64,000 bases of DNA from Coriaria nepalensis. Lineage: Eukaryota; Streptophyta; Magnoliopsida; Cucurbitales; Coriariaceae. The notes under the pieces are model-generated. The model did no database searches. It saw nothing but the letters and a program-made list of their open reading frames with translations, and had not been told where the DNA came from. Of this stretch, positions 50,418-61,919 are shown in pieces. How positions within the stretch are numbered: the first letter of the stretch is position 1; the number at the start of each line of letters is the position of its first letter. Position numbers and translations under genes: made by a program. Where the stretch lies: positions 37,479,501 through 37,543,500 of the forward strand of contig CP114481.1 in NCBI GenBank assembly GCA_027186245.1, in the 5' to 3' direction.

Positions 50418-53115
50418 TTTTGCACTACAGAGACAACTTTTGTGCATAACTTGCAAATGATCATCGCAAGGAAAGTGTCCATTCGTTTAAAATTAAAATC
50501 ATTTCAATGAGTCCTTTCAAGTCAATAACTTATTTCGGAGCAAGTCGAACGAATTCTAGTTTTGCACTACAGAGACAACTTTTGTGCATAACTTGCAAAT
50601 GATCATTGCAAGGAAAGCGTGCATTCGTTTAACCTTAAAATCATTTCAATGAGTCATTTCAAGTCAATAACTTATTTCAAAGCAATTGGAACGAATTCTA
50701 GTTTTGCACTACAGAGACAACTTTTGTGCATAACTTGCAAATGATCATTGCAAGGAAAGTGTGCATTCGTTTAAAATTAAAATCAATTCAATGAGTCATT
50801 TCAAGTCAATAACTTACTTCAAAGCAAGTCGAACGTATTCTAGTTTTGCACTACAGACACAACTTTTGTGCATAACTTGCAAATGATCATTGCAAGGAAA
50901 GCGTGCATTCGTTTAACCTTAAAATCATTTCAATAAGTCATTTCAAGTCAATAACTTATTTCAAAGCAATTGGAACGAATTCTAGTTTTGCACTACAGAG
51001 ACAACTTTTGTGCATAACTTGCAAATGATCATTGCAAGGAAAGTGTCCATTCGTTTAAAATTAAAATCATTTCAATGAGTCCTTTCAAGTCAATAACTTA
51101 TTTCGAAGCAATTCGAACGAATTCTAGTTTTGCACTACAGAGACAACTTTTGTGCATAACTTCCAAATGATCATTGCAAGGAAAGTGTGCATTCGTTTAA
51201 CCTTAAAATCATTTCAATGAGTCATTTCAAGTCAATAACTTACTTCAAAGCGATTCGAACGAATTCTAGTTTTGCACTACAGAGACAACTTTTGTGCATA
51301 ACTTCCAAATGATCATTGCAAGGAAAGTGTGCATTCGTTTAACCTTAAAATCATTTCAATGAGTCATTTCAAGTCAATAACTTACTTCAAAGCAATTCGA
51401 ACGAATTCTAGTTTTGCACTACAGACACAACTTTTGTGCATAACTTGCAAATGATCATTGCAAGGAAAGCGTGCATTCGTTTAACCTTAAAATCATTTCA
51501 ATAAGTCATTTCAAGTCAATAACTTATTTCAAAGCAATTGGAACGAATTCTAGTTTTGCACTACAGAGACAACTTTTGTGCATAACTTGCAAATGATCAT
51601 TGCAAGGAAAGTGTCCATTCGTTTAAAATTAAAATCATTTCAATGAGTCCTTTCAAGTCAATAACTTATTTCGAAGCAATTCGAACGAATTCTAGTTTTG
51701 CACTACAGAGACAACTTTTGTGCATAACTTCCAAATGATCATTGCAAGGAAAGTGTGCATTCGTTTAACCTTAAAATCATTTCAATGAGTCATTTCAAGT
51801 CAATAACTTGTTTCAAAGCAATTCGAACGAATTCTAGTTTTGCACTACAGACACAACTTTTGTGCATAACTTGCAAATGATCATTGCAAGGAAAGTGTGC
51901 ATTCGTTTAACCTTAAAATCATTTCAATGAGTCATTTCAAGTCAATAACCTATTTCAAAGCAATTCGAACGAATTCTAGTTTTGCACTACAAAGACAACT
52001 TTTGTGCATAACTTGCAGATGATCATTGCAAGGAAAGTGTCCATTCGTTTAAAATTAAAATCATTTCAATGAGTCCTTTCAAGTCAATAACTTATTTCGG
52101 AGCAAGTCGAACGAATTCTAGTTTTGCACTACAGAGACAACTTTTGTGCATAACTTGCAAATGATCATTGCAAGGAAAGTGTGCATTCGTTTAACCTTAA
52201 AATCATTTCAATGAGTCATTTCAAGTCAATAACTTATTTCAAAGCAATTGGAACGAATTCTAGTTTTGCACTACAGAGACAACTTTTGTGCATAACTTGC
52301 AAATGATCATTGCAAGGAAAGTGTGCATTCGTTTAAAATTAAAATCATTTCAATGAGTCCTTTCAAGTCAATAACTTATTTCGAAGCAATTCGAACGAAT
52401 TCTAGTTTTGCACTACAGAGACAACTTTTGTGCATAACTTCCAAATGATCATTGCAAGGAAAGTGTGCATTCGTTTAACCTTAAAATCATTTCAATGAGT
52501 CATTTCAAGTCAATAACTTACTTCAAAGCGATTCGAACGAATTCTAGTTTTGCACTACAGACACAACTTTTGTGCATAACTTGCAAATGATCATAGCAAG
52601 GAAAGTGTGCATTCGTTTAACCTTAAAATCATTTCAATGAGTCATTTCAAGTCAATAACCTATTTCAAAGCAATTCGAACGAATTCTAGTTTTGCACTAC
52701 AGAGACAACTTTTGTGCATAACTTGCAGATGATCATTGCAAGGAAAGTGTCCATTCGTTTAAAATTAAAATCATTTCAATGAGTCCTTTCAAGTCAATAA
52801 CTTATTTCGGAGCAAGTCGAACGAATTCTAGTTTTGCACTACAGAGACAACTTTTGTGCATAACTTGCAAATGATCATTGCAAGGAAAGCGTGCATTCGT
52901 TTAACCTTAAAATCATTTCAATGAGTCATTTCAAGTCAATAACCTATTTCAAAGCAATTCGAACGAATTCTAGTTTTGCACTACAGAGACAACTTTTGTG
53001 CATAACTTGCAGATGATCATTGCAAGGAAAGTGTGCATTCGTTTAAAATTAAAATCATTTCAATGAGTCCTCTCAAGTCAATAACTTACTTCAAAGCGAT
53101 TCGAACGAATTCTAG

Positions 53116-54961
53116 TTTTGCACTACAGAGACAACTTTTGTGCATAACTTGCAAATGATCATTGCAAGAAAAGCGTGCATTCGTTTAACCTTAAAATCAT
53201 TTCAATGAGTCATTCTAAGTCAATAACTTATTTCAAAGCAATTGGAACGAATTCTAGTTTTGCACTACAGAGACAACTTTTGTGCATAACTTGCAAATGA
53301 TCATTGCAAGGAAAGTGTCCATTCGTTTAAAATTAAAATCATTTCAATGAGTCCTTTCAAGTCAATAACTTATTTCGAAGCAATTCGAACGAATTCTAGT
53401 TTTGCACTACAGAGACAACTTTTGTGCATAACTTCCAAATGATCATTGCAAGGAAAGTGTGCATTCGTTTAACCTTAAAATCATTTCAATGAGTCATTTC
53501 AAGTCAATAACTTACTTCAAAGCAATTCGAACGAATTCTAGTTTTGCACTACAGACACAACTTTTGTGCATAACTTGCAAATGATCATTGCAAGGAAAGT
53601 GTGCATTCGTTTAACCTTAAAATCATTTCAATGAGTCATTTCAAGTCAATAACCTATTTCAAAGCAATTCGAACGAATTCTAGTTTTGCACTACAGAGAC
53701 AACTTTTGTGCATAACTTGCAGATGATCATTGCAAGGAAAGTGTCCATTCGTTTAAAATTAAAATCATTTCAATGAGTCCTTTCAAGTCAATAACTTATT
53801 TCGGAGCAAGTCGAACGAATTCTAGTTTTGCACTACAGAGACAACTTTTGTGCATAACTTGCAAATGATCATTGCAAGGAAAGCGTGCATTCGTTTAACA
53901 TTAAAATCATTTCAATGAGTCATTTCAAGTCAATAACTTATTTCAAAGCAATTGGAACGAATTCTAGTTTTGCACTACAGAGACAACTTTTGTGCATAAC
54001 TTGCAAATGATCATTGCAAGGAAAGTGTGCATTCGTTTAAAATTAAAATCAATTCAATGAGTCATTTCAAGTCAATAACTTACTTCAAAGCAAGTCGAAC
54101 GTATTCTAGTTTTGCACTACAGACACAACTTTTGTGCATAACTTGCAAATGATCATTGCAAGGAAAGCGTGCATTCGTTTAACCTTAAAATCATTTCAAT
54201 GAGTCATTTCAAGTCAATAACTTATTTCAAAGCAATTGGAACGAATTCTAGTTTTGCACTACAGAGACAACTTTTGTGCATAACTTGCAAATGATCATTG
54301 CAAGGAAAGTGTGCATTCGTTTAACCTTAAAATCATTTCAATGAGTCATTTCAAGTCAATAACTTACTTCAAAGCGATTCGAACGAATTCTAGTTTTGCA
54401 CTACAGACACAACTTTTGTGCATAACTTGCAAATGATCATTGCAAGGAAAGTGTGCATTCGTTTAACCTTAAAATCATTTCAATGAGTCATTTCAAGTCA
54501 ATAACCTATTTCAAAGCAATTCGAACGAATTCTAGTTTTGCACTACAGAGACAACTTTTGTGCATAACTTGCAGATGATCATTGCAAGGAAAGTGTCCAT
54601 TCGTTTAAAATTAAAATCATTTCAATGAGTCCTTTCAAGTCAATAACTTATTTCGGAGCAAGTCGAACGAATTCTAGTTTTGCACTACAGAGACAACTTT
54701 TGTGCATAACTTGCAAATGATCATTGCAAGGAAAGCGTGCATTCGTTTAACCTTAAAATCATTTCAATGAGTCATTTCAAGTCAATAACCTATTTCAAAG
54801 CAATTCGAACGAATTCTAGTTTTGCACTACAGAGACAACTTTTGTGCATAACTTGCAGATGATCATTGCAAGGAAAGTGTGCATTCGTTTAAAATTAAAA
54901 TCATTTCAATGAGTCCTCTCAAGTCAATAACTTACTTCAAAGCGATTCGAACGAATTCTAG
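53116..54961. repeat. Block C tandem unit 1 (13 monomers, 1,846 bp)
   Basis: Starts at the monomer carrying AAGAAAAGCG and CATTCTAAGTC, which returns at 54962 and 56666. The order is AAGAAAAG; GTGTCC; TTCC; CCTATT; GCAGATG; GCGTGC/ATTGG; AAAATT/CAATTC/CGTATTC; GCGTGC/ATTGG; GCGATTCG; CCTATT; GCAGATG; GCGTGC/CCTATT; GCAGATG/CCTCTC/GCGATTCG. The sixth monomer has a private AACATT. All thirteen types can be placed against the next unit, which has twelve. Confidence 0.85.
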
Positions 54962-56665
54962 TTTTGCACTACAGAGACAACTTTTGTGCATAACTTGCAA
55001 ATGATCATTGCAAGAAAAGCGTGCATTCGTTTAACCTTAAAATCATTTCAATGAGTCATTCTAAGTCAATAACTTATTTCAAAGCAATTGGAACGAATTC
55101 TGGTTTTGCACTACAGAGACAACTTTTGTGCATAACTTGCAAATGATCATTGCAAGGAAAGTGTCCATTCGTTTAAAATTAAAATCATTTCAATGAGTCC
55201 TTTCAAGTCAATAACTTATTTCGAAGCAATTCGAACGAATTCTAGTTTTGCACTACAGAGACAACTTTTGTGCATAACTTCCAAATGATCATTGCAAGGA
55301 AAGTGTGCATTCGTTTAACCTTAAAATCATTTCAATGAGTCATTTCAAGTCAATAACTTACTTCAAAGCAATTCGAACGAATTCTAGTTTTGCACTACAG
55401 ACACAACTTTTGTGCATAACTTGCAAATGATCATTGCAAGGAAAGTGTGCATTCGTTTAACCTTAAAATCATTTCAATGAGTCATTTCAAGTCAATAACC
55501 TATTTCAAAGCAATTCGAACGAATTCTAGTTTTGCACTACAGAGACAACTTTTGTGCATAACTTGCAGATGATCATTGCAAGGAAAGTGTCCATTCGTTT
55601 AAAATTAAAATCATTTCAATGAGTCCTTTCAAGTCAATAACTTATTTCGGAGCAAGTCGAACGAATTCTAGTTTTGCACTACAGAGACAACTTTTGTGCA
55701 TAACTTGCAAATGATCATTGCAAGGAAAGCGTGCATTCGTTTAAAATTAAAATCAATTCAATGAGTCATTTCAAGTCAATAACTTACTTCAAAGCAAGTC
55801 GAACGTATTCTAGTTTTGCACTACAGACACAACTTTTGTGCATAACTTGCAAATGATCATTGCAAGGAAAGCGTGCATTCGTTTAACCTTAAAATCATTT
55901 CAATGAGTCATTTCAAGTCAATAACTTATTTCAAAGCAATTGGAACGAATTCTAGTTTTGCACTACAGAGACAACTTTTGTGCATAACTTGCAAATGATC
56001 ATTGCAAGGAAAGTGTGCATTCGTTTAACCTTAAAATCATTTCAATGAGTCATTTCAAGTCAATAACTTACTTCAAAGCGATTCGAACGAATTCTAGTTT
56101 TGCACTACAGACACAACTTTTGTGCATAACTTGCAAATGATCATTGCAAGGAAAGTGTGCATTCGTTTAACCTTAAAATCATTTCAATGAGTCATTTCAA
56201 GTCAATAACCTATTTCAAAGCAATTCGAACGAATTCTAGTTTTGCACTACAGAGACAACTTTTGTGCATAACTTGCAGATGATCATTGCAAGGAAAGTGT
56301 CCATTCGTTTAAAATTAAAATCATTTCAATGAGTCCTTTCAAGTCAATAACTTATTTCGGAGCAAGTCGAACGAATTCTAGTTTTGCACTACAGAGACAA
56401 CTTTTGTGCATAACTTGCAAATGATCATTGCAAGGAAAGCGTGCATTCGTTTAACCTTAAAATCATTTCAATGAGTCATTTCAAGTCAATAACCTATTTC
56501 AAAGCAATTCGAACGAATTCTAGTTTTGCACTACAGAGACAACTTTTGTGCATAACTTGCAGATGATCATTGCAAGGAAAGTGTGCATTCGTTTAAAATT
56601 AAAATCATTTCAATGAGTCCTCTCAAGTCAATAACTTACTTCAAAGCGATTCGAACGAATTCTAG
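54962..56665. repeat. Block C tandem unit 2 (12 monomers, 1,704 bp)
   Basis: Follows unit 1 monomer by monomer, except that the sixth and seventh are replaced by one hybrid monomer at 55672-55813. That monomer has the GCGTGC left half of the former and the AAAATTAAAATCAATTC, CGTATTC right half of the latter. One 142-bp unit was removed without disturbing phase. This unit and the next share GAATTCTGGTTTTGC (about 55098 and 56812) in place of CTAGTTTTGC, which unit 1 lacks. Confidence 0.87.
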
Positions 56666-58653
56666 TTTTGCACTACAGAGACAACTTTTGTGCATAACTT
56701 GCAAATGATCATTGCAAGAAAAGCGTGCATTCGTTTAACCTTAAAATCATTTCAATGAGTCATTCTAAGTCAATAACTTATTTCAAAGCAATTGGAACGA
56801 ATTCTGGTTTTGCACTACAGAGACAACTTTTGTGCATAACTTGCAAATGATCATTGCAAGGAAAGTGTCCATTCGTTTAAAATTAAAATCATTTCAATGA
56901 GTCCTTTCAAGTCAATAACTTATTTCGAAGCAATTCGAACGAATTCTAGTTTTGCACTACAGAGACAACTTTTGTGCATAACTTCCAAATGATCATTGCA
57001 AGGAAAGTGTGCATTCGTTTAACCTTAAAATCATTTCAATGAGTCATTTCAAGTCAATAACTTACTTCAAAGCAATTCGAACGAATTCTAGTTTTGCACT
57101 ACAGACACAACTTTTGTGCATAACTTGCAAATGATCATTGCAAGGAAAGTGTGCATTCGTTTAACCTTAAAATCATTTCAATGAGTCATTTCAAGTCAAT
57201 AACCTATTTCAAAGCAATTCGAACGAATTCTAGTTTTGCACTACAGAGACAACTTTTGTGCATAACTTGCAGATGATCATTGCAAGGAAAGTGTCCATTC
57301 GTTTAAAATTAAAATCATTTCAATGAGTCCTTTCAAGTCAATAACTTATTTCGGAGCAAGTCGAACGAATTCTAGTTTTGCACTACAGAGACAACTTTTG
57401 TGCATAACTTGCAAATGATCATTGCAAGGAAAGCGTGCATTCGTTTAACCTTAAAATCATTTCAATGAGTCATTTCAAGTCAATAACTTATTTCAAAGCA
57501 ATTGGAACGAATTCTAGTTTTGCACTACAGAGACAACTTTTGTGCATAACTTGCAAATGATCATTGCAAGGAAAGTGTGCATTCGTTTAAAATTAAAATC
57601 AATTCAATGAGTCATTTCAAGTCAATAACTTACTTCAAAGCAAGTCGAACGTATTCTAGTTTTGCACTACAGACACAACTTTTGTGCATAACTTGCAAAT
57701 AATCATTGTAGGGAAAGTGTGCATTCGTTTAACCTTAAAATCATTTCAATGAGTCATTTCAAGTCAATACCTTATTTCAAAGCAATTCGAACGAATTCTA
57801 GCTTTGCACTACAGAGACAACTTTTGTGCATAACTTGCAAATGATCATCGCAAGGAAAGTGTGCATTCGTTTAAAATTAAAATCATTTCAATGAGTCCTC
57901 TCAAGTCAATAACTTATTTCGAAGCAAGTGGAACGAATTCTAGTTTTGCACTACAGAGACAACTTTTGTGCATAACTTCCAAATGATCATTGCAAGGAAA
58001 GTGTGCATTCGTTTAACCTTAAAATCATTTCAATGAGTCATTTCAAGTCAATAACTTACTTCAAAGCGATTCGAACGAATTCTAGTTTTGCACTACAGAG
58101 ACAACTTTTGTGCATAACTTCCAAATGATCATTGCAAGGAAAGTGTGCATTCGTTTAACCTTAAAATCATTTCAATGAGTCATTTCAAGTCAATAACTTA
58201 CTTCAAAGCAATTCGAACGAATTCTAGTTTTGCACTACAGACACAACTTTTGTGCATAACTTGCAAATGATCATTGCAAGGAAAGTGTGCATTCGTTTAA
58301 CCTTAAAATCATTTCAATGAGTCATTTCAAGTCAATAACCTATTTCAAAGCAATTCGAACGAATTCTAGTTTTGCACTACAGAGACAACTTTTGTGCATA
58401 ACTTGCAAATGATCATCGCAAGGAAAGTGTGCATTCGTTTAAAATTAAAATCATTTCAATGAGTCCTATCAAGTCAATAACTTATTTCGAAGCAAGTGGA
58501 ACGAATTCTAGTTTTGCACTACAGAGACAACTTTTGTGCATAACTTCCAAATGATCATTGCAAGGAAAGTGTGCATTCGTTTAACCTTAAAATCATTTCA
58601 ATGAGTCATTTCAAGTCAATAACTTACTTCAAAGCGATTCGAACGAATTCTAG
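56666..58653. repeat. Block C tandem unit 3 (14 monomers, diverging)
   Basis: Begins like units 1 and 2 and keeps the sixth and seventh monomers separate (57376 and 57518), as in unit 1. From 57660 the order departs: a TAATCATTGTAGGG monomer, a CTTTGC/ATCGC/CCTCTC monomer and TTCC monomers follow. The next AAGAAAAGCG monomer (58654) lacks CATTCTAAGTC, so it belongs to a different subtype. Confidence 0.78.
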
Positions 58654-61067
58654 TTTTGCACTACAGAGACAACTTTTGTGCATAACTTGCAAATGATCAT
58701 TGCAAGAAAAGCGTGCATTCGTTTAACCTTAAAATCATTTCAATGAGTCATTTCAAGTCAATAACTTATTTCAAAGCAATTGGAACGAATTCTAGTTTTG
58801 CACTACAGAGACAACTTTTGTGCATAACTTGCAAATGATCATTGCAAGGAAAGTGTCCATTCGTTTAAAATTAAAATCATTTCAATGAGTCCTTTCAAGT
58901 CAATAACTTATTTCGAAGCAATTCGAACGAATTCTAGTTTTGCACTACAGAGACAACTTTTGTGCATAACTTCCAAATGATCATTGCAAGGAAAGTGTGC
59001 ATTCGTTTAACCTTAAAATCATTTCAATGAGTCATTTCAAGTCAATAACTTACTTCAAAGCAATTCGAACGAATTCTAGTTTTGCACTACAGACACAACT
59101 TTTGTGCATAACTTGCAAATGATCATTGCAGGGAAAGTGTGCATTCGTTTAACCTTAAAATCATTTCAATGAGTCATTTCAAGTCAATAACCTATTTCAA
59201 AGCAATTCGAACGAATTCTAGTTTTGCACTATAGAGACAACTTTTGTGCATAACTTGCAGATGATCATTGCAAGGAAAGTGTGCATTCGTTTAAAATTAA
59301 AATCATTTCAATGAGTCCTCTCAAGTCAATAACTTATTTCGAAGCAAGTGGAACGAATTCTAGTTTTGCACTACAGAGACAACTTTTGTGCATAACTTCC
59401 AAATGATCATTGCAAGGAAAGTGTGCATTCGTTTAACCTTAAAATCATTTCAATGAGTCATTTCAAGTCAATAATTTACTTCAAAGCAATTCGAACGAAT
59501 TCTAGTTTTGCACTACAGACACAACTTTTGTGCATAACTTGCAAATGATCATTGCAAGGAAAGTGTGCATTCGTTTAACCTTAAAATCATTTCAATGAGT
59601 CATTTGAAGTCAATAACCTATTTCCAAGCAATTCGAACGAATTCTAGTTTTGCACTACAGAGACAACTTTTGTGCATAACTTGCAGATGATCATTGCAAG
59701 GAAAGTGTGCATTCGTTTAAAATTAAAATCATTTCAATGAGTCCTCTCAAGTCAATAACTTATTTCCAAGCAAGTGGAACGAATTCTAGTTTTGCACTAC
59801 AGAGACAACTTTTGTGCATAACTTCCAAATGATCATTGCAAGGAAAGTGTGCATTCGTTTAACCTTAAAATCATTTCAATGAGTCATTTCAAGTCAATAA
59901 CTTGTTTCAAAGCAATTCGAACGAATTCTAGTTTTGCACTACATACACAACTTTTGTGCATAACTTGCAAATGATCATTGCAAGGAAAGTGTGCATTCGT
60001 TTAACCTTAAAATCATTTCAATGAGTCATTTCAAGTCAATAACCTATTTCAAAGCAATTCGAACGAATTCTAGTTTTGCACTACAGAGACAACTTTTGAG
60101 CATAACTTGCAGATGATCATTGCAAGGAAAGTGTCCATTCGTTTAAAATGAAAATCATTTCAATGAGTCCTTTCAAGTCAATAACTTATTTCGGAGCAAG
60201 TCGAACGAATTCTAGTTTTGCACTACAGAGACAACTTTTGTGCATAACTTGCAAATGATCATTGCAAGGAAAGCGTGCATTCGTTTAACCTTAAAATCAT
60301 TTCAATGAGTCATTTCAAGTCAATAACTTATTTCTAAGCAATTGGAACGAATTCTAGTTTTGCACTACAGAGACAACTTTTGTGCATAACTTGCAAATGA
60401 TCATTGCAAGGAAAGTGTGCATTCGTTTAAAATTAAAATCATTTCAATGAGTCCTTTCAAGTCAATAACTTATTTCGAAGCAATTCGAACGAATTCTAGT
60501 TTTGCACTACAGAGACAACTTTTGTGCATAACTTCCAAATGATCATTGCAAGGAAAGTGTGCATTCGTTTAACCTTAAAATCATTTCAATGAGTCATTTC
60601 AAGTCAATAACTTACTTCAAAGCAATTCGAACGAATTCTAGTTTTGCACTACAGACACAACTTTTGTGCATAACTTGCAAATGATCATTGCAAGGAAAGT
60701 GTGCATTCGTTTAACCTTAAAATCATTTCAATGAGTCATTTCAAGTCAATAACCTATTTCAAAGCAATTCGAACGAATTCTAGTTTTGCACTACAGAGAC
60801 AACTTTTGTGCATAACTTGCAGATGATCATTGCAAGGAAAGTGTCCATTCGTTTAAAATTAAAATCATTTCAATGAGTCCTTTCAAGTCAATAACTTATT
60901 TCGAAGAAAGTCGAACGAATTCTAGTTTTGCACTACAGACATAACTGTTGTGCATAACTTGCAAATGATCATTGCAAGGAAAGTGTGCATTCGTTTAACC
61001 TTAAAATCATTTCAATGAGTCATTTCAAGTCAATAACTTATTTCAAAGCAATTCGAACGAATTCTAG
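58654..61067. repeat. Right part of block C
   Basis: Seventeen monomers with no exact tandem period that I could establish. Types TTCC, CCTATT, GCAGATG and CCTCTC alternate at roughly three- to four-monomer spacing. Private variants include TTTCCAAGC (about 59622 and 59764), TTTTGAGCATAAC (about 60098), AAAATGAAAATC (about 60148) and TTTCTAAGC (about 60332). The monomer with ATAACTGTTGTGC (60926) matches one at 48714, 86 monomers away, and nothing else that I saw. Confidence 0.7.
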
Positions 61068-61919
61068 TTTTGCACTACAGACACAACTTTTGTGCATAAC
61101 TTCCAAATGATCATTGCAAGGAAAGTGTGCATTCGTTTAACCTTAAAATCATTTCAATGAGTCATTTCAAGTCAATAACTTATTTCAAAGCAATTCGAAC
61201 GAATTCTAGTTTTGCACTATAGAGACAACTTTTGTGCATAAATTGCAAATGATCATTGCAAGGAAAGTGTGCATTCGTTTAAAATTAAGATCATTTCAAT
61301 GAGTCCTTTCAAGTCAATAAGTTATTTCGAAGCTAGTCGATCGAATTCTAGTTTCGCACCACAAACATAACTTTTGTGCATAACTTGCAAATGATCATTG
61401 CAAGGAAAGTGTGCATTCGTTTAACCTTAAAATAATTTCAATGAGTCAGTTCAAGTCAATAACTTATTTCATCGCAAGTCGAACGTATTCTAGTTTTGCA
61501 CTACAGACACAACTTTTGTGCATAACTTCCAAATGATCATTGCAAGGAAAGTGTGCATTCGTTTAACCTTAAAATCATTTCAATGAGTCATTTCAAGTCA
61601 ATAACTTATTTCAAAGCAATTCGAACGAATTCTAGTTTTGCACTATAGAGACAACTTTTGTGCATAAATTGCAAATGATCATTGCAAGGAAAGTGTGCAT
61701 TCGTTTAAAATTAAGATCATTTCAATGAGTCCTTTCAAGTCAATAAGTTATTTCGAAGCTAGTCGATCGAATTCTAGTTTCGCACCACAAACATAACTTT
61801 TGTGCATAACTTGCAAATGATCATTGCAAGGAAAGTGTGCATTCGTTTAACCTTAAAATAATTTCAATGAGTCAGTTCAAGTCAATAACTTATTTCATCG
61901 CAAGTCGAACGTATTCTAG
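61068..61919. repeat. 3-monomer tandem duplication (2 x 426 bp)
   Basis: Monomers 61068-61493 repeat as 61494-61919. Each copy has a TTCC monomer, a CTATAGAGAC/ATAAATTGC/TTAAGATC/AAGTTATTTC/GCTAGTCGATCG monomer and a TTTCGCACCACAAACATAAC/GTCAGTTC/TTCATCGC monomer. I saw no difference between the two copies after the first few bases. The same types occur once at 44880-45305 in slightly different form (GCAAGTCCATCG, TTCATAGC). Confidence 0.87.

Larger units (their letters stand above)
46868..61067. repeat. Block C: mosaic of short HORs
   Basis: One hundred monomers (14,200 bp) with no single HOR period. They are drawn mostly from a limited set of types: GCAGATG/GTGTCC, CGGAGCAAG, TTCC, CCTATT, GCGTGC/ATTGG and GCGATTCG. 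Local repeats of 5, 6, 12, 13 and 14 monomers overlap and interlock; the clearest are listed separately. The GCGATTCG variant first appears near 51250 and stays within this block. The pattern fits repeated unequal exchange acting on a small pool of monomers, newer or less homogenised than the giant HOR. Confidence 0.75.
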
